A stretch of 64,000 nucleotides of DNA, taken from contig NZ_AYTD01000001.1 of assembly GCF_000503215.1 (NCBI RefSeq), forward strand, positions 434,001 through 498,000. Direction: 5' to 3'. The DNA comes from Pseudomonas canadensis. Its GTDB lineage: Bacteria > Pseudomonadota > Gammaproteobacteria > Pseudomonadales > Pseudomonadaceae. Below are positions 8,615-19,695 of the stretch, in pieces. Each line of letters opens with the position of its first letter. The stretch's first letter is position 1. Under the pieces are notes generated by a model that made no database searches, was not told the origin of the DNA, and saw nothing but the letters and a program-made list of their open reading frames with translations. A program made the translations under genes and the position numbers.

Positions 8615-10036
8615 ATGCGCTTTCGCGCGTTGGTTGCTGTCGTGGGGGTGTTGCTTGCGGCAATGACTGTCAATGCTCTGGCTGCTTCACAGGTGAAAAG
8701 TGTTCGCCTGTGGCGAGCGCCGGATAACACGCGACTGGTGTTCGACCTGTCTGGCCCGGTCCAGCACAGCGTCTTTACCTTGACGTCGCCTGATCGCCTG
8801 GTGATTGACATCAACGGTGCGACCCTGGCCGCGCCGTTGAAAGTGTCCACCGCCAACACCCCGATTACCGCCATGCGCTCGGCGCAACGCACGCCGACCG
8901 ACCTGCGTGTGGTGATCGACCTGAAAAAGGTCGTGACCCCAAAAAGCTTCTCCCTGGCGCCCAACGCCCAGTACGGCAACCGACTGGTGGTCGACCTGTT
9001 CGACAACGCCGCCGATGCCAACCCGCCGCCTGCACCGCCTCCAAGCGTCGCGACGGTGCCGGCGGTGCCGGTCAACCCGTCGCAACCGCAGGTCAAGCTG
9101 CCTCCGCCGCCACCGGCTCCGGCCGGCAAGCGTGACATCATCGTAGTGATCGACGCTGGTCACGGCGGTGAAGACCCGGGCGCCTCCGGCTCACGCGGCC
9201 AGCATGAAAAAGACGTGGTACTGGCGATCGCCCGTGAACTGCAGCGCCAGATCAGCGCGATGAAAGGTTATCGCGCTGAGCTGACCCGTACCGGCGACTA
9301 CTTCATTCCGTTGCGTGGCCGTACCGAAATCGCACGTAAGAAGGGCGCCGACCTGTTCGTCTCGATCCATGCCGACGCCGCGCCGTCTACTGCGGCCTTC
9401 GGTGCCTCGGTGTTCGCTCTGTCGGATCGCGGCGCGACGTCCGAAACCGCGCGCTGGCTGGCCGACAGTGAAAACCGTTCTGACTTGATCGGCGGGGCCG
9501 GCAACGTCTCCCTCGATGACAAGGACAAAATGCTCGCCGGCGTGCTGCTCGACTTGTCGATGACCGCTTCGCTGACGTCCAGCTTGAACGTCGGTCAGAA
9601 AGTCCTCAGCAATATCGGCCGTGTTACCTCGCTGCACAAACAGCGCGTGGAACAAGCAGGATTCATGGTGTTGAAGTCGCCGGATATTCCGTCGATCCTG
9701 GTAGAGACCGGGTTTATCTCCAACTCCAATGAAGCCTCGAAGCTGGCCAGTGCCAGCCACCAGCAAGCGCTGGCGCGTTCCATCAGTGCCGGTGTGCGCC
9801 AGTTCTTCCAGCAGAATCCGCCACCGGGCACCTACATCGCCTGGCTGCGCGACTCCGGGAAAATCGCCCAGGGCCCGCGCGACCATCGCGTACAGCCCGG
9901 CGACACCCTGGCCATGCTGGCTGTGCGTTTCCAGGTGTCGGCCGCTACCTTGCGCAGCGCCAACAACCTGAAGACCGATGAATTGAAAGTCGGCCAGGTG
10001 TTGACCATCCCTGGCACCGAATTGGCGGCGCAGTAA
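8615..10036 (+). CDS. amiB: N-acetylmuramoyl-L-alanine amidase AmiB
   Basis: Periplasmic zinc amidase that splits septal peptidoglycan during daughter-cell separation. The 473 residues show a signal peptide ([17 protein letters not shown]...ALAA), an AMIN domain (about 28-130) and a proline-rich linker. The Amidase_3 domain follows (about 173-400) with [12 protein letters not shown] (first zinc His), the SIHADAA His and the catalytic ETGFISN Glu. A C-terminal LysM domain begins at [12 protein letters not shown] (about 424). The ATG at 8615 is preferred over a TTG at 8600 because it begins the signal peptide. Its TAA overlaps the mutL ATG by one base. Confidence 0.96.
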   Translation: MRFRALVAVVGVLLAAMTVNALAASQVKSVRLWRAPDNTRLVFDLSGPVQHSVFTLTSPDRLVIDINGATLAAPLKVSTANTPITAMRSAQRTPTDLRVVIDLKKVVTPKSFSLAPNAQYGNRLVVDLFDNAADANPPPAPPPSVATVPAVPVNPSQPQVKLPPPPPAPAGKRDIIVVIDAGHGGEDPGASGSRGQHEKDVVLAIARELQRQISAMKGYRAELTRTGDYFIPLRGRTEIARKKGADLFVSIHADAAPSTAAFGASVFALSDRGATSETARWLADSENRSDLIGGAGNVSLDDKDKMLAGVLLDLSMTASLTSSLNVGQKVLSNIGRVTSLHKQRVEQAGFMVLKSPDIPSILVETGFISNSNEASKLASASHQQALARSISAGVRQFFQQNPPPGTYIAWLRDSGKIAQGPRDHRVQPGDTLAMLAVRFQVSAATLRSANNLKTDELKVGQVLTIPGTELAAQ

Positions 10037-11952
10037 TGAGCGACTCGATCCTGGATAACGGCTCACGCATCGAACTGCTCAGCCCGCGCCTTGCCAACCA
10101 GATTGCGGCGGGCGAGGTTGTGGAGCGTCCGGCATCGGTGATCAAGGAACTGCTGGAAAACAGCATCGACTCCGGCGCCAAGCGCATTGATGTCGACGTG
10201 GAGCAGGGTGGCGTCAAGCTGCTGCGCGTGCGTGACGATGGCAGCGGTATCTCGTCCGACGATCTGCCGCTGGCCCTGGCCCGTCACGCCACCAGCAAGA
10301 TTCGCGACCTGGAAGACCTTGAGCGGGTGATGAGCCTGGGCTTTCGTGGTGAGGCCCTGGCGTCCATCAGTTCTGTGGCGCGCTTGACCCTGACGTCCCG
10401 TACCCGCAGCGCCGAGCAGGCCTGGCAAGTTGAAACCGAAGGTCGCGACATGGCGCCTCGGGTCCAGCCGGCAGCCCATCCCGTCGGTACGTCGGTGGAA
10501 GTGCGCGACCTGTTCTTCAACACCCCGGCGCGGCGTAAATTCCTCAAGGCTGAGAAAACCGAATTCGATCACCTGCAGGAAGTCATCAAGCGCTTGGCTT
10601 TGGCTCGCTTCGATGTGGCGTTCCACCTGCGGCATAACGGCAAGACCATCCTCAGCCTGCACGAAGCCCACGATGACGCCGCGCGCGCTCGCCGTGTGTC
10701 GGCGATTTGCGGGCCGGGTTTCCTTGAGCAGGCGCTGCCGATTGAAATCGAGCGCAATGGATTGCGCCTGTGGGGGTGGGTCGGTTTGCCGACCTTCTCC
10801 CGCAGCCAGGCGGACTTGCAGTATTTCTTTGTGAATGGCCGTGCGGTGCGCGACAAGCTGGTGGCCCACGCGGTGCGCCAGGCCTATCGCGACGTGCTGT
10901 TCAACGGGCGTCATCCGACGTTTGTGCTGTTCTTCGAGGTCGACCCGTCGGTGGTAGACGTCAACGTGCACCCGACCAAGCACGAAGTACGCTTCCGTGA
11001 TGGGCGCATGGTGCATGACTTCCTCTATGGCACCTTGCACCGCACGCTGGGTGATGTACGTCCGGATGATCAGCTGTCCGCGCCGATTGTGACGGCCGTG
11101 GTCCGCCCGAGTGGCCCGCAAGCCGGTGAGTTCGGCCCTCAGGGCGAAATGAGCCTGGCGGCCAACCTGCTGCAATCGCCGCAGTCGCAACCTGCCTATA
11201 CCGCGCCGAATGCTGGCGCCGGCTCGGGTTATCAATACCAATATACGCCGCGCCCTCAATCGGCGGTGCCGGTGGCTGAAGCCCAGGCGGCTTACCGCGA
11301 GTTTTTCGCGCCGCTGCCAGGTGCCGAACCGGGCACGCCTGTGGCCTTGCCGGAAGGCGGTGGAGATATCCCGCCGCTGGGCTATGCGTTGGCGCAGCTG
11401 AAGGGCATCTACATTCTGGCGGAAAACGCCCATGGCCTGGTGCTGGTGGACATGCACGCCGCCCACGAGCGGATCATGTACGAACGCCTCAAGATCGCCA
11501 TGGCCAGCGAAGGTCTCAGCGGCCAGCCGCTGCTGGTGCCGGAATCCCTGGCCGTCAGTCAGCGTGAGGCCGATTGTGCCGAAGAACACCACGGCGTGTT
11601 CCAGAAGCTGGGCTTTGAATTGCAGCGCCTGGGCCCGGAAACCTTGGCCATCCGCCAGATTCCTGCGTTGCTCAAACAGGCCGAGGCCAACCGCCTGGTC
11701 GCTGACGTGCTGGCGGACCTGATGGAATACGGCACCAGTGACCGCATTCAGGCGCACATCAACGAATTGCTCGGCACCATGGCCTGCCACGGCGCCATCC
11801 GCGCCAATCGTCGCCTAGCCCTGCCGGAAATGAACGGCCTGCTGCGCGACATGGAAAACACCGAACGCAGCGGGCAATGCAACCATGGCCGACCGACCTG
11901 GACCCAAATGGGCCTGGACGATCTGGACAAACTGTTCTTGCGCGGCCGTTGA
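10036..11952 (+). CDS. mutL: DNA mismatch repair protein MutL
   Basis: Mismatch-repair matchmaker of 638 residues. The N-terminal GHKL ATPase has [17 protein letters not shown] and [14 protein letters not shown] proline/glutamine-rich linker (about 345-445) follows, then the C-terminal dimerisation domain. This domain contains [12 protein letters not shown], a match to the metal-binding endonuclease motif DQHA(x)2E(x)4E, and ACHGAIRA. The protein is therefore expected to nick DNA, as in other bacteria lacking MutH. Start and stop are each joined to neighbours by TAATG/TGATG overlaps (amiB, miaA), implying coupled translation. Confidence 0.97.
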   Translation: MSDSILDNGSRIELLSPRLANQIAAGEVVERPASVIKELLENSIDSGAKRIDVDVEQGGVKLLRVRDDGSGISSDDLPLALARHATSKIRDLEDLERVMSLGFRGEALASISSVARLTLTSRTRSAEQAWQVETEGRDMAPRVQPAAHPVGTSVEVRDLFFNTPARRKFLKAEKTEFDHLQEVIKRLALARFDVAFHLRHNGKTILSLHEAHDDAARARRVSAICGPGFLEQALPIEIERNGLRLWGWVGLPTFSRSQADLQYFFVNGRAVRDKLVAHAVRQAYRDVLFNGRHPTFVLFFEVDPSVVDVNVHPTKHEVRFRDGRMVHDFLYGTLHRTLGDVRPDDQLSAPIVTAVVRPSGPQAGEFGPQGEMSLAANLLQSPQSQPAYTAPNAGAGSGYQYQYTPRPQSAVPVAEAQAAYREFFAPLPGAEPGTPVALPEGGGDIPPLGYALAQLKGIYILAENAHGLVLVDMHAAHERIMYERLKIAMASEGLSGQPLLVPESLAVSQREADCAEEHHGVFQKLGFELQRLGPETLAIRQIPALLKQAEANRLVADVLADLMEYGTSDRIQAHINELLGTMACHGAIRANRRLALPEMNGLLRDMENTERSGQCNHGRPTWTQMGLDDLDKLFLRGR

Positions 11953-12923
11953 TGAGTGCCTTGCCCCCCGCGATCTTTCTGATGGGCCCCACGGCCGCCG
12001 GCAAGACCGACCTGGCCATCGAGCTGACCAAAGTGCTGCCGTGCGAGCTGATCAGTGTCGACTCTGCCCTGGTTTACCGGGACATGGACATCGGCACCGC
12101 CAAGCCTTCCAAAGAGCTGTTGGCCCAATACCCGCATAAGCTGATCGACATCATCGATCCGTCGCAGAGCTATTCGGCCGCGGATTTTCGCAGCGACGCC
12201 CTGGCGGCCATGGCCGACATCACCGCACGGGGCAATATTCCGCTGCTGGTGGGCGGTACGATGCTCTATTACAAGGCTTTGCAGGAAGGACTGGCGGATA
12301 TGCCGCCGGCCGACGCCCAAGTGCGCGCCGAGCTGGAAGAAGAGGCTGCACGCCTTGGCTGGCAAGCCTTGCACGACCAGTTGGCCGCCGTGGACCCGGT
12401 GTCCGCTGCGCGCATTCACCCCAATGACCCCCAGCGCCTCACTCGCGCTCTGGAAGTCTGGCGTGTCAGCGGGCAGACCATGACTGAACACCGGCTGAAA
12501 CAAAGTGCGCAAAGTGCTGACGCAGGCGCATCTGGCGCGTCACAATTGCCCTATACTGTGGCGAATCTGGCCATCGCTCCGGCAAATCGCCAGGTGCTGC
12601 ATGATCGAATTGCACAAAGATTCACAATTATGTTGGAACAGGGGTTTGTGGACGAGGTCGTAGCTCTGCGTTCCAGAGGTGACCTGCATCCAGGGTTACC
12701 TTCGATACGTGCCGTAGGCTACCGCCAAGTCTGGGATCATCTGGATGGCAAGCTGACGTCAGCCGAAATGCAGGAGCGCGGCATCATTGCCACGCGCCAA
12801 TTGGCGAAACGCCAGTTCACCTGGTTGCGCAGCTGGAGCGATTTGCACTGGCTGGACAGCCTGGACAGCGACAATCTGTCACGCGCCTTGAAATACTTGG
12901 GAACGGTCTCCATATTGAGCTGA
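11952..12923 (+). CDS. miaA: tRNA dimethylallyltransferase MiaA
   Basis: Adds the dimethylallyl group to A37 of UNN-decoding tRNAs, the first step of ms2i6A. The 323-residue protein has P-loop [11 protein letters not shown] (residues 12-22), the [16 protein letters not shown] substrate segment, [13 protein letters not shown] and RAVGYRQVW. The ATG at 11952 overlaps the mutL TGA. hfq follows after 94 bases. The miaA-hfq-hflX-hflKC order is the classic gammaproteobacterial superoperon. Confidence 0.97.
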   Translation: MSALPPAIFLMGPTAAGKTDLAIELTKVLPCELISVDSALVYRDMDIGTAKPSKELLAQYPHKLIDIIDPSQSYSAADFRSDALAAMADITARGNIPLLVGGTMLYYKALQEGLADMPPADAQVRAELEEEAARLGWQALHDQLAAVDPVSAARIHPNDPQRLTRALEVWRVSGQTMTEHRLKQSAQSADAGASGASQLPYTVANLAIAPANRQVLHDRIAQRFTIMLEQGFVDEVVALRSRGDLHPGLPSIRAVGYRQVWDHLDGKLTSAEMQERGIIATRQLAKRQFTWLRSWSDLHWLDSLDSDNLSRALKYLGTVSILS

Positions 12924-13017
12924 GTCCTTGCAATTGCCGTCTATCCTTGGGGGTGTGACGGCCATAAGCTATCTATTTTCCGATTTTTTATTATTGATCC
13001 TTAAAGGAGTGCGGCAC

Positions 13018-13278
13018 ATGTCAAAAGGGCATTCGCTACAAGACCCTTACTTGAATACTTTACGTAAAGAGAAAGTGGGGGTTTCCATCTATCTGGTCAA
13101 CGGTATCAAGCTGCAAGGCACGATCGAGTCGTTCGACCAGTTCGTGATCCTGCTGAAAAACACCGTCAGCCAGATGGTCTACAAGCACGCTATCTCGACA
13201 GTCGTCCCTGTTCGTCCAATCCGTCTGCCTAGCGCAGCAGGTGATGATGCAGTTGACGCTGAGCCAGGTAACGCCTGA
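13018..13278 (+). CDS. hfq: RNA chaperone Hfq
   Basis: Sm-like hexameric RNA-binding protein that pairs small RNAs with mRNAs and, in Pseudomonas, works with Crc in catabolite control. The 86 residues contain Sm1 ([20 protein letters not shown]) and the Sm2 signature YKHAIST. A strong ribosome site, TTAAAGGAGT, lies 8 bases before the ATG at 13018, which rules out the longer in-frame start. The 94 bases before it are AT-rich (TATTTTCCGATTTTTTATT) and may hold an hfq promoter, but no clear boxes could be assigned. Confidence 0.98.
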   Translation: MSKGHSLQDPYLNTLRKEKVGVSIYLVNGIKLQGTIESFDQFVILLKNTVSQMVYKHAISTVVPVRPIRLPSAAGDDAVDAEPGNA

Positions 13279-13290
13279 TAGGAGTCTCCT

Positions 13291-14592
13291 TTGTTCTTTG
13301 AGCGCCACGGTGGTGGTGAGCGAGTAATCCTCGTTCACTTGGATGGACAGGACCCTGAGGCGCGCGAAGATCCGCAGGAGTTTCAGGAGTTGGCAAATTC
13401 GGCCGGCGCCGAGACCGTTGCGTTTTTTAACGTACCGCGTCATCGGCCAACCGCCAAATTCCTGATTGGCAGCGGCAAGGTCGAGGAACTGCGCGACCTG
13501 GTGCACGCCGAAGAAGCCGATCTGGTGATCTTCAATCACGTCCTCACGCCCAGTCAGGAACGTAACCTCGAACGTGTCTTCGAGTGTCGCGTGATCGACC
13601 GTACCGGTCTGATTCTCGATATCTTCGCCCAACGCGCCCGTACCCATGAGGGCAAGCTCCAGGTTGAACTGGCCCAGCTTGACCACATGAGCACCCGCTT
13701 GGTCCGCGGCTGGACTCACCTTGAGCGTCAAGGTGGCGGCATCGGCATGCGCGGTCCGGGTGAAACCCAGCTCGAAACCGACCGACGTCTGTTGCGGGTT
13801 CGTCTGCGCCAGATCAAGGGTCGCCTCGAGAAGGTACGCAGCCAGCGTGAGCAATCGCGCCGTGGGCGTACCCGCGCGGATATCCCGACCGTGTCCCTGG
13901 TGGGCTATACCAACGCCGGCAAATCCACACTCTTCAATAACGTGACGAAATCGGACGTGTACGCGGCCGACCAACTGTTCGCCACCCTCGACCCGACTTT
14001 GCGTCGTCTGGATCTGGACGACCTGGGGCCGATTGTCCTGGCCGACACCGTGGGTTTCATTCGTCATTTGCCGCACAAGCTGGTCGAGGCATTTCGGTCT
14101 ACGCTCGAAGAGTCGAGCAATTCCGACCTGCTGCTGCACGTGATCGATGCGGCCGAACCGGATCGCATGTTGCAGATTGAACAGGTGATGCTGGTGCTGG
14201 GCGAGATTGGTGCCCAGGACTTGCCGATCCTCGAGGTCTATAACAAACTCGATTTGCTTGAAGGCGTTGAGCCACAAATCCAGCGCGATGAGAACGGCAA
14301 GCCCCAGCGGGTCTGGCTGTCGGCACGTGATGGCAGTGGCCTTGAGTTGCTTGAACAGGCCATTGCCGAGTTGCTCGGCGGCGATTTGTTCGTTGGTACC
14401 TTGCGCTTGCCTCAGCGTTTTGCTCGACTGCGTGCACAGTTTTTCGAGTTGGGCGCGGTACAGAAAGAAGAACACGACGAAGAAGGTGTCAGCTTGCTGG
14501 CCGTTCGATTGCCGCGCTCGGAGCTGAATCGGCTGGTCAGCCGTGAGGGCGTTGTACCGACAGAGTTCATCGAACAACACACTTTGCAATAA
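13291..14592 (+). CDS. hflX: Ribosome-associated GTPase HflX
   Basis: GTPase that binds 50S subunits and splits stalled 70S ribosomes. Its 433 residues carry the HflX N-terminal domain, a coiled-coil linker (RQIKGRLEKVRSQREQSR) and the G domain: GYTNAGKSTLFN, the LADTVGFIRHLP switch and NKLDLLE. Translation starts at TTG 13291, with AGGAG five to ten bases upstream; no ATG fits the conserved MFFERHGGGERV start. It lies 12 bases after hfq. Confidence 0.95.
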   Translation: MFFERHGGGERVILVHLDGQDPEAREDPQEFQELANSAGAETVAFFNVPRHRPTAKFLIGSGKVEELRDLVHAEEADLVIFNHVLTPSQERNLERVFECRVIDRTGLILDIFAQRARTHEGKLQVELAQLDHMSTRLVRGWTHLERQGGGIGMRGPGETQLETDRRLLRVRLRQIKGRLEKVRSQREQSRRGRTRADIPTVSLVGYTNAGKSTLFNNVTKSDVYAADQLFATLDPTLRRLDLDDLGPIVLADTVGFIRHLPHKLVEAFRSTLEESSNSDLLLHVIDAAEPDRMLQIEQVMLVLGEIGAQDLPILEVYNKLDLLEGVEPQIQRDENGKPQRVWLSARDGSGLELLEQAIAELLGGDLFVGTLRLPQRFARLRAQFFELGAVQKEEHDEEGVSLLAVRLPRSELNRLVSREGVVPTEFIEQHTLQ

Positions 14593-14688
14593 AAGCCTCC
14601 TAAAGCGGTTGTGCCGCAGTGGCAGGCATTCTGTAGCATTGGTCGGCGCGCCGTGGGTGCGTCTTTGCTTTATCAGATGGAGAGCGCT

Positions 14689-15864
14689 ATGGCTTGGAAT
14701 GAGCCGGGTGGCAACTCGAATAATCAGGATCCTTGGGGTGGTAAACGCCGCAATAATGGCGACCGCAAGGGGCCACCAGATCTCGACGAGGCCTTCCGAA
14801 AGCTGCAGGAAAGCCTGAATGGGTTGTTCGGTGGTGGAAAAAAACGGGGTGGTGACGACGGCGGTCGCACAAGCAAGGGCGGCGGCTATGGCCTGCTGGG
14901 CCTGGGTCTTGTCGTGCTGGCGGCCGTATGGCTGTACAGCGCCGTGTACGTGGTGGACGAGCAGGAGCAGGCCGTGGTGCTGCGCTTCGGCAAGTACTAC
15001 GAGACTGTCGGCCCTGGGCTGAACATCTATTTCCCGCCGATCGACAAGAAGTACATGGAAAATGTCACGCGTGAGCGTGCCTACACCAAGCAGGGCCAGA
15101 TGCTGACCGAAGACGAGAACATCGTCGAAGTGCCGCTGACCGTGCAGTACAAGATCAGCAACCTGCAGGACTTCGTGCTGAACGTTGATCAGCCGGAAAT
15201 CAGCCTGCAACACGCTACCGAAAGTGCCCTGCGCCATGTCGTCGGTTCGACCGCGATGGACCAGGTGCTGACCGAAGGTCGTGAATTGATGGCCAGCGAG
15301 ATCAAGGAGCGCCTGCAACGGTTCCTCGATACCTATCGCACCGGTATTACCGTCACCCAGGTCAACGTACAGAGCGCAGCTGCACCGCGCGAAGTGCAGG
15401 AAGCCTTCGATGACGTGATCCGTGCCCGTGAAGACGAGCAGCGTTCGCGCAACCAGGCTGAAACCTACGCCAACGGTGTCGTACCGGAAGCCCGTGGTCA
15501 GGCCCAGCGTATCCTCGAGGATGCCAACGGTTACCGCGACGAAGTGGTCTCTCGCGCCAAGGGTGAGGCGGATCGCTTTACCAAGCTGGTCGCCGAGTAC
15601 CGCAAGGCGCCGGAAGTCACGCGTGAGCGTCTGTACCTGGACACCATGCAGGAAGTCTTCAGCAACACCAGCAAGGTTCTCGTGACCGGCAGCAAAGGTG
15701 GGCAGAACAACCTGCTGTACCTGCCGCTGGACAAGATGATCGAAGGTGGTCGTAGCAGCACCAGCGCACCGTCCACCGGTTCCAATGCCGCTGCCAACGA
15801 AGCGAGCGCCCGTGCGGCCGCTGACTTGCTGCAACAGCAAACACGTACCAGGGAGAGTCGTTGA
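14689..15864 (+). CDS. hflK: FtsH-associated SPFH protein HflK
   Basis: Membrane-anchored SPFH protein that with HflC forms the cage around the FtsH protease and modulates its activity. The 391 residues show a Gly/Asn-rich cytoplasmic N-terminus (MAWNEPGGNSNNQDPW), one membrane helix (about 68-86, GLLGLGLVVLAAVWLYSAV), the SPFH/band-7 domain and a helical tail. The ATG at 14689 begins the family start. The TGA overlaps the hflC ATG (TGATG). Confidence 0.96.
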   Translation: MAWNEPGGNSNNQDPWGGKRRNNGDRKGPPDLDEAFRKLQESLNGLFGGGKKRGGDDGGRTSKGGGYGLLGLGLVVLAAVWLYSAVYVVDEQEQAVVLRFGKYYETVGPGLNIYFPPIDKKYMENVTRERAYTKQGQMLTEDENIVEVPLTVQYKISNLQDFVLNVDQPEISLQHATESALRHVVGSTAMDQVLTEGRELMASEIKERLQRFLDTYRTGITVTQVNVQSAAAPREVQEAFDDVIRAREDEQRSRNQAETYANGVVPEARGQAQRILEDANGYRDEVVSRAKGEADRFTKLVAEYRKAPEVTRERLYLDTMQEVFSNTSKVLVTGSKGGQNNLLYLPLDKMIEGGRSSTSAPSTGSNAAANEASARAAADLLQQQTRTRESR

Positions 15865-16730
15865 TGAGCAATAAATCGCTGACCGCCCTGATTGTGGGCG
15901 TCGTCGTGGTCATCGCTGCCTGGAACTGCTTCTACATCGTGGCTCAGACCGAGCGTGCGGTGCTGCTGCAATTCGGTCGCGTGGTCCAGGCAGATGTCCA
16001 GCCGGGCTTGCATGTGAAAGTCCCCTACGTCAACCAGGTGCGCAAGTTCGACGCCCGCCTGATGACCCTGGATGCACCGACACAGCGCTTCCTGACCCTG
16101 GAAAAGAAAGCCGTGATGGTTGACGCCTACGCCAAGTGGCGCGTCAAGGATGCCGAGCGCTTCTACACCGCGACCTCCGGCCTCAAGCAGATTGCCGACG
16201 AGCGCTTGTCGCGCCGTCTGGAGTCGGGTCTGCGTGACCAGTTTGGTAAGCGCACCCTGCATGAGGTGGTATCCGGTGAGCGCGACGCGCTGATGGCTGA
16301 CATCACGCGTTCGTTGAATACGATGGCGGAAAAAGAGCTGGGCATCGAAGTGGTTGATGTCCGGGTCAAGGCGATCGACCTGCCGAAGGAAGTGAACCGC
16401 AGCGTGTTCGAGCGTATGAGCACCGAGCGTGAGCGTGAAGCCCGTGAGCACCGCGCCAAGGGTAACGAGCTGGCAGAAGGTATCCGTGCGGATGCCGACC
16501 GTCAGCGCCGTGTACTGTTGGCCGAAGCTTATCGCGAGTCTGAAGAGGCCCGTGGTGATGGCGATGCTCAAGCTGCGGCGATCTACGCCAAGGCCTACGG
16601 CCAGGACCAGGAGTTCTACGCGTTCTACCGTAGCCTGCGCGCCTACCGTGAAAGCTTCGCGAACAAAACCGACGTCATGGTGTTGGACCCAAGCAGCGAC
16701 TTCTTCCGCTACCTGGAAAAGTCCAAGTAA
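15864..16730 (+). CDS. hflC: FtsH-associated SPFH protein HflC
   Basis: Partner of HflK; 288 residues with an N-terminal membrane helix (LTALIVGVVVVIAAWNCFYIV), the SPFH domain and a C-terminal helical region ending in SDFFRYLEKSK. It starts at the ATG overlapping the hflK stop. A TTG one codon upstream is in frame but unnecessary. A terminator hairpin follows about 90 bases later and closes the nnrD-hflC run. A DUF2065 gene, which in my recollection follows hflC in P. aeruginosa, is not seen here. Confidence 0.96.
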   Translation: MSNKSLTALIVGVVVVIAAWNCFYIVAQTERAVLLQFGRVVQADVQPGLHVKVPYVNQVRKFDARLMTLDAPTQRFLTLEKKAVMVDAYAKWRVKDAERFYTATSGLKQIADERLSRRLESGLRDQFGKRTLHEVVSGERDALMADITRSLNTMAEKELGIEVVDVRVKAIDLPKEVNRSVFERMSTEREREAREHRAKGNELAEGIRADADRQRRVLLAEAYRESEEARGDGDAQAAAIYAKAYGQDQEFYAFYRSLRAYRESFANKTDVMVLDPSSDFFRYLEKSK

Positions 16731-16820
16731 CCGGCCTGTGATTCTGTAGGTTTCACTCCCGTCGGGCGGCTAAAACGCCTGGCGGGGTGATCCTTTCAGA
16801 AAACGGGTGTATGATGCGGC

Positions 16821-16844
16821 AGCCGGGAAATTCCCGGCTTTTTT
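16821..16844 (+). terminator. Rho-independent terminator after hflC
   Basis: AGCCGGGAA-A-TTCCCGGCT followed by T6 is a tight GC-rich hairpin with a U-run, ending the hfq-hfl operon about 90 bases after hflC. Confidence 0.9.
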
Positions 16845-17024
16845 GCGTCTGCATGTTTGATTCGGCAGGCGTGACAGGTTTTTCGAGGAAAGTGCCCGAC
16901 GAGGCCGATTACAGGCCGTTCGTCACGTCGCTCTTGCGCGTGGTTTATGCAGGGGGCGGGTGTTTTCTGCTTCACTCAAGGCTCGGCCGAGGGCTGGCCG
17001 CCCGGATCAAAGGGGAATGGCGTA

Positions 17025-18212
17025 ATGGCAACGGTAGACCGCTGGCTGCTGCCAGATGGTATCGAAGAAGTACTGCCACCAGAAGCTGCGCGCATTGAAG
17101 TAGCGCGCCGCCAGGTGTTGGATCTGTTCCAGAGCTGGGGTTACGAGTTTGTCGTGACCCCCCATATCGAGTACCTGGAATCGCTGCTGACCGGCGCGGG
17201 CCAGGACCTGGATCTGCGCACCTTCAAGGTCATCGACCCGCAATCGGGCCGGCAAATGGGTTTCCGTGCCGACATCACGCCGCAAGTGGCGCGCATCGAT
17301 GCGCACACCCTGCGCCGAGAAGGTCCGAGCCGCCTGTGCTACGCCGGCAGTGTGCTGCATGCACAGCCGCGTGCCTTGTCGTCGTCCCGTAGCCCGATTC
17401 AACTGGGCGCTGAGTTGTACGGCGATGCCAGCCCGAGCAGCGACGTTGAAGTGATCAGCTTGATGCTGGCCATGCTGCAACTGGCCGACGTGCCGGATGT
17501 CCACATGGACCTGGGTCACGTCGGTATCTACCGTGGCCTGGCCCGTGCGGCCGGTTTGTCCGGTGAAGTGGAACAACAGCTGTTCGATGCCCTGCAACGC
17601 AAGGCCATCGATGAAGTGATTGCCCTGACGGCGGGTGTGCCTGCCGATCTGGCTGACATGCTGCGTGCACTGGTCGACCTGTGCGGCGGCCGTGAAGTGC
17701 TGGTGGCTGCCCGTGAGCGCCTGGCCAAGGCGCCGGCGCCGGTGCTGGCTGCGCTGGACGACGTGCTGGCGATTGCCGAGCAGTTGTCGGCGCGCTTCCC
17801 GGAGCTGCCGCTGTACTTTGACCTGGGTGAGTTGCGCGGCTACCACTACCACACCGGTGTGGTGTTCGCTGTATTTGTACCGGGTGTTGGCCAAGCCATC
17901 GCCCAGGGTGGTCGTTATGACGATATCGGCGCCGACTTTGGTCGTGCGCGTCCGGCCACTGGTTTCTCCACCGATTTGAAAACCCTGGTGACCCTGGGGC
18001 GTGCTGAGGTCGAGCTACCGTCTGGTGGCATTTGGATGCCCGACAGTACGGACGCAGCACTCTGGCAGCAGGTTTGCCAGTTGCGCAGTGAGGGTCAGCG
18101 TGTCGTCCAGGCTTTGCCTGGGCAGCCATTGGCCGCCGCCCGTGATGCGGACTGCGACCGGCAATTGATTCTGCAGAACGGGCTTTGGCAAGTATCGCCA
18201 CTGGCTTCTTGA
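17025..18212 (+). CDS. hisZ: ATP phosphoribosyltransferase regulatory subunit HisZ
   Basis: Histidyl-tRNA-synthetase paralogue that forms the hetero-octamer with short-form HisG, the first enzyme of histidine synthesis. The 395 residues show the class II fold: [18 protein letters not shown] at the start, [13 protein letters not shown] (motif 2 region) and the late [21 protein letters not shown]. No anticodon-binding domain is present, as expected for HisZ. The ATG at 17025 is preceded by AAAGGGGA. About 180 bases separate it from the upstream terminator, a long untranslated leader or promoter region in which I could not place a clear -35/-10 pair. purA follows after 54 bases. Confidence 0.95.
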   Translation: MATVDRWLLPDGIEEVLPPEAARIEVARRQVLDLFQSWGYEFVVTPHIEYLESLLTGAGQDLDLRTFKVIDPQSGRQMGFRADITPQVARIDAHTLRREGPSRLCYAGSVLHAQPRALSSSRSPIQLGAELYGDASPSSDVEVISLMLAMLQLADVPDVHMDLGHVGIYRGLARAAGLSGEVEQQLFDALQRKAIDEVIALTAGVPADLADMLRALVDLCGGREVLVAARERLAKAPAPVLAALDDVLAIAEQLSARFPELPLYFDLGELRGYHYHTGVVFAVFVPGVGQAIAQGGRYDDIGADFGRARPATGFSTDLKTLVTLGRAEVELPSGGIWMPDSTDAALWQQVCQLRSEGQRVVQALPGQPLAAARDADCDRQLILQNGLWQVSPLAS

Positions 18213-19556
<1,344 letters not shown>

Positions 19557-19577
19557 TAAGCTGTTGATGTGAAAAGC

Positions 19578-19601
19578 AAAGGGCTCCTTCGGGAGCCCTT
19601 T
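19578..19601 (+). terminator. Terminator hairpin after purA
   Basis: AAAGGGCTCC-TTCG-GGAGCCCTTT is a perfect 10-bp stem with a UUCG tetraloop. The following T-run is short (TTTGTCGTTTC). Confidence 0.85.
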
Positions 19602-19620
19602 GTCGTTTCTGTCGCCTGGG

Positions 19621-19636
19621 CGGCACGACCCTTGCT
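19621..19636 (+). promoter_or_regulatory. Sigma-54 (RpoN) promoter for the chemoreceptor gene
   Basis: CGGCACGACCCTTGCT matches the -24/-12 consensus TGGCACGrNNNTTGCW at every position but the first. It has the obligatory GG-N10-GC spacing and sits about 60 bases before the start codon of the methyl-accepting protein. Basis: consensus match only. Confidence 0.75.
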
Positions 19637-19695
19637 TTGGTTCTTTCTTTCGCGGTGCTATCAAATTAATGGCACCCGTGGTGGAGGGATTCCCG

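Noticed and set aside
13060..15840. A 926-codon open frame on the minus strand across hfq, hflX and hflK
   Set aside because: It is antisense to three certain genes, low in recognisable motifs and typical of the frames left open by strong G/C third-position bias.
16787..17098. A 103-codon frame between hflC and hisZ
   Set aside because: It spans the terminator hairpin, has no ribosome site and overlaps hisZ in another frame.
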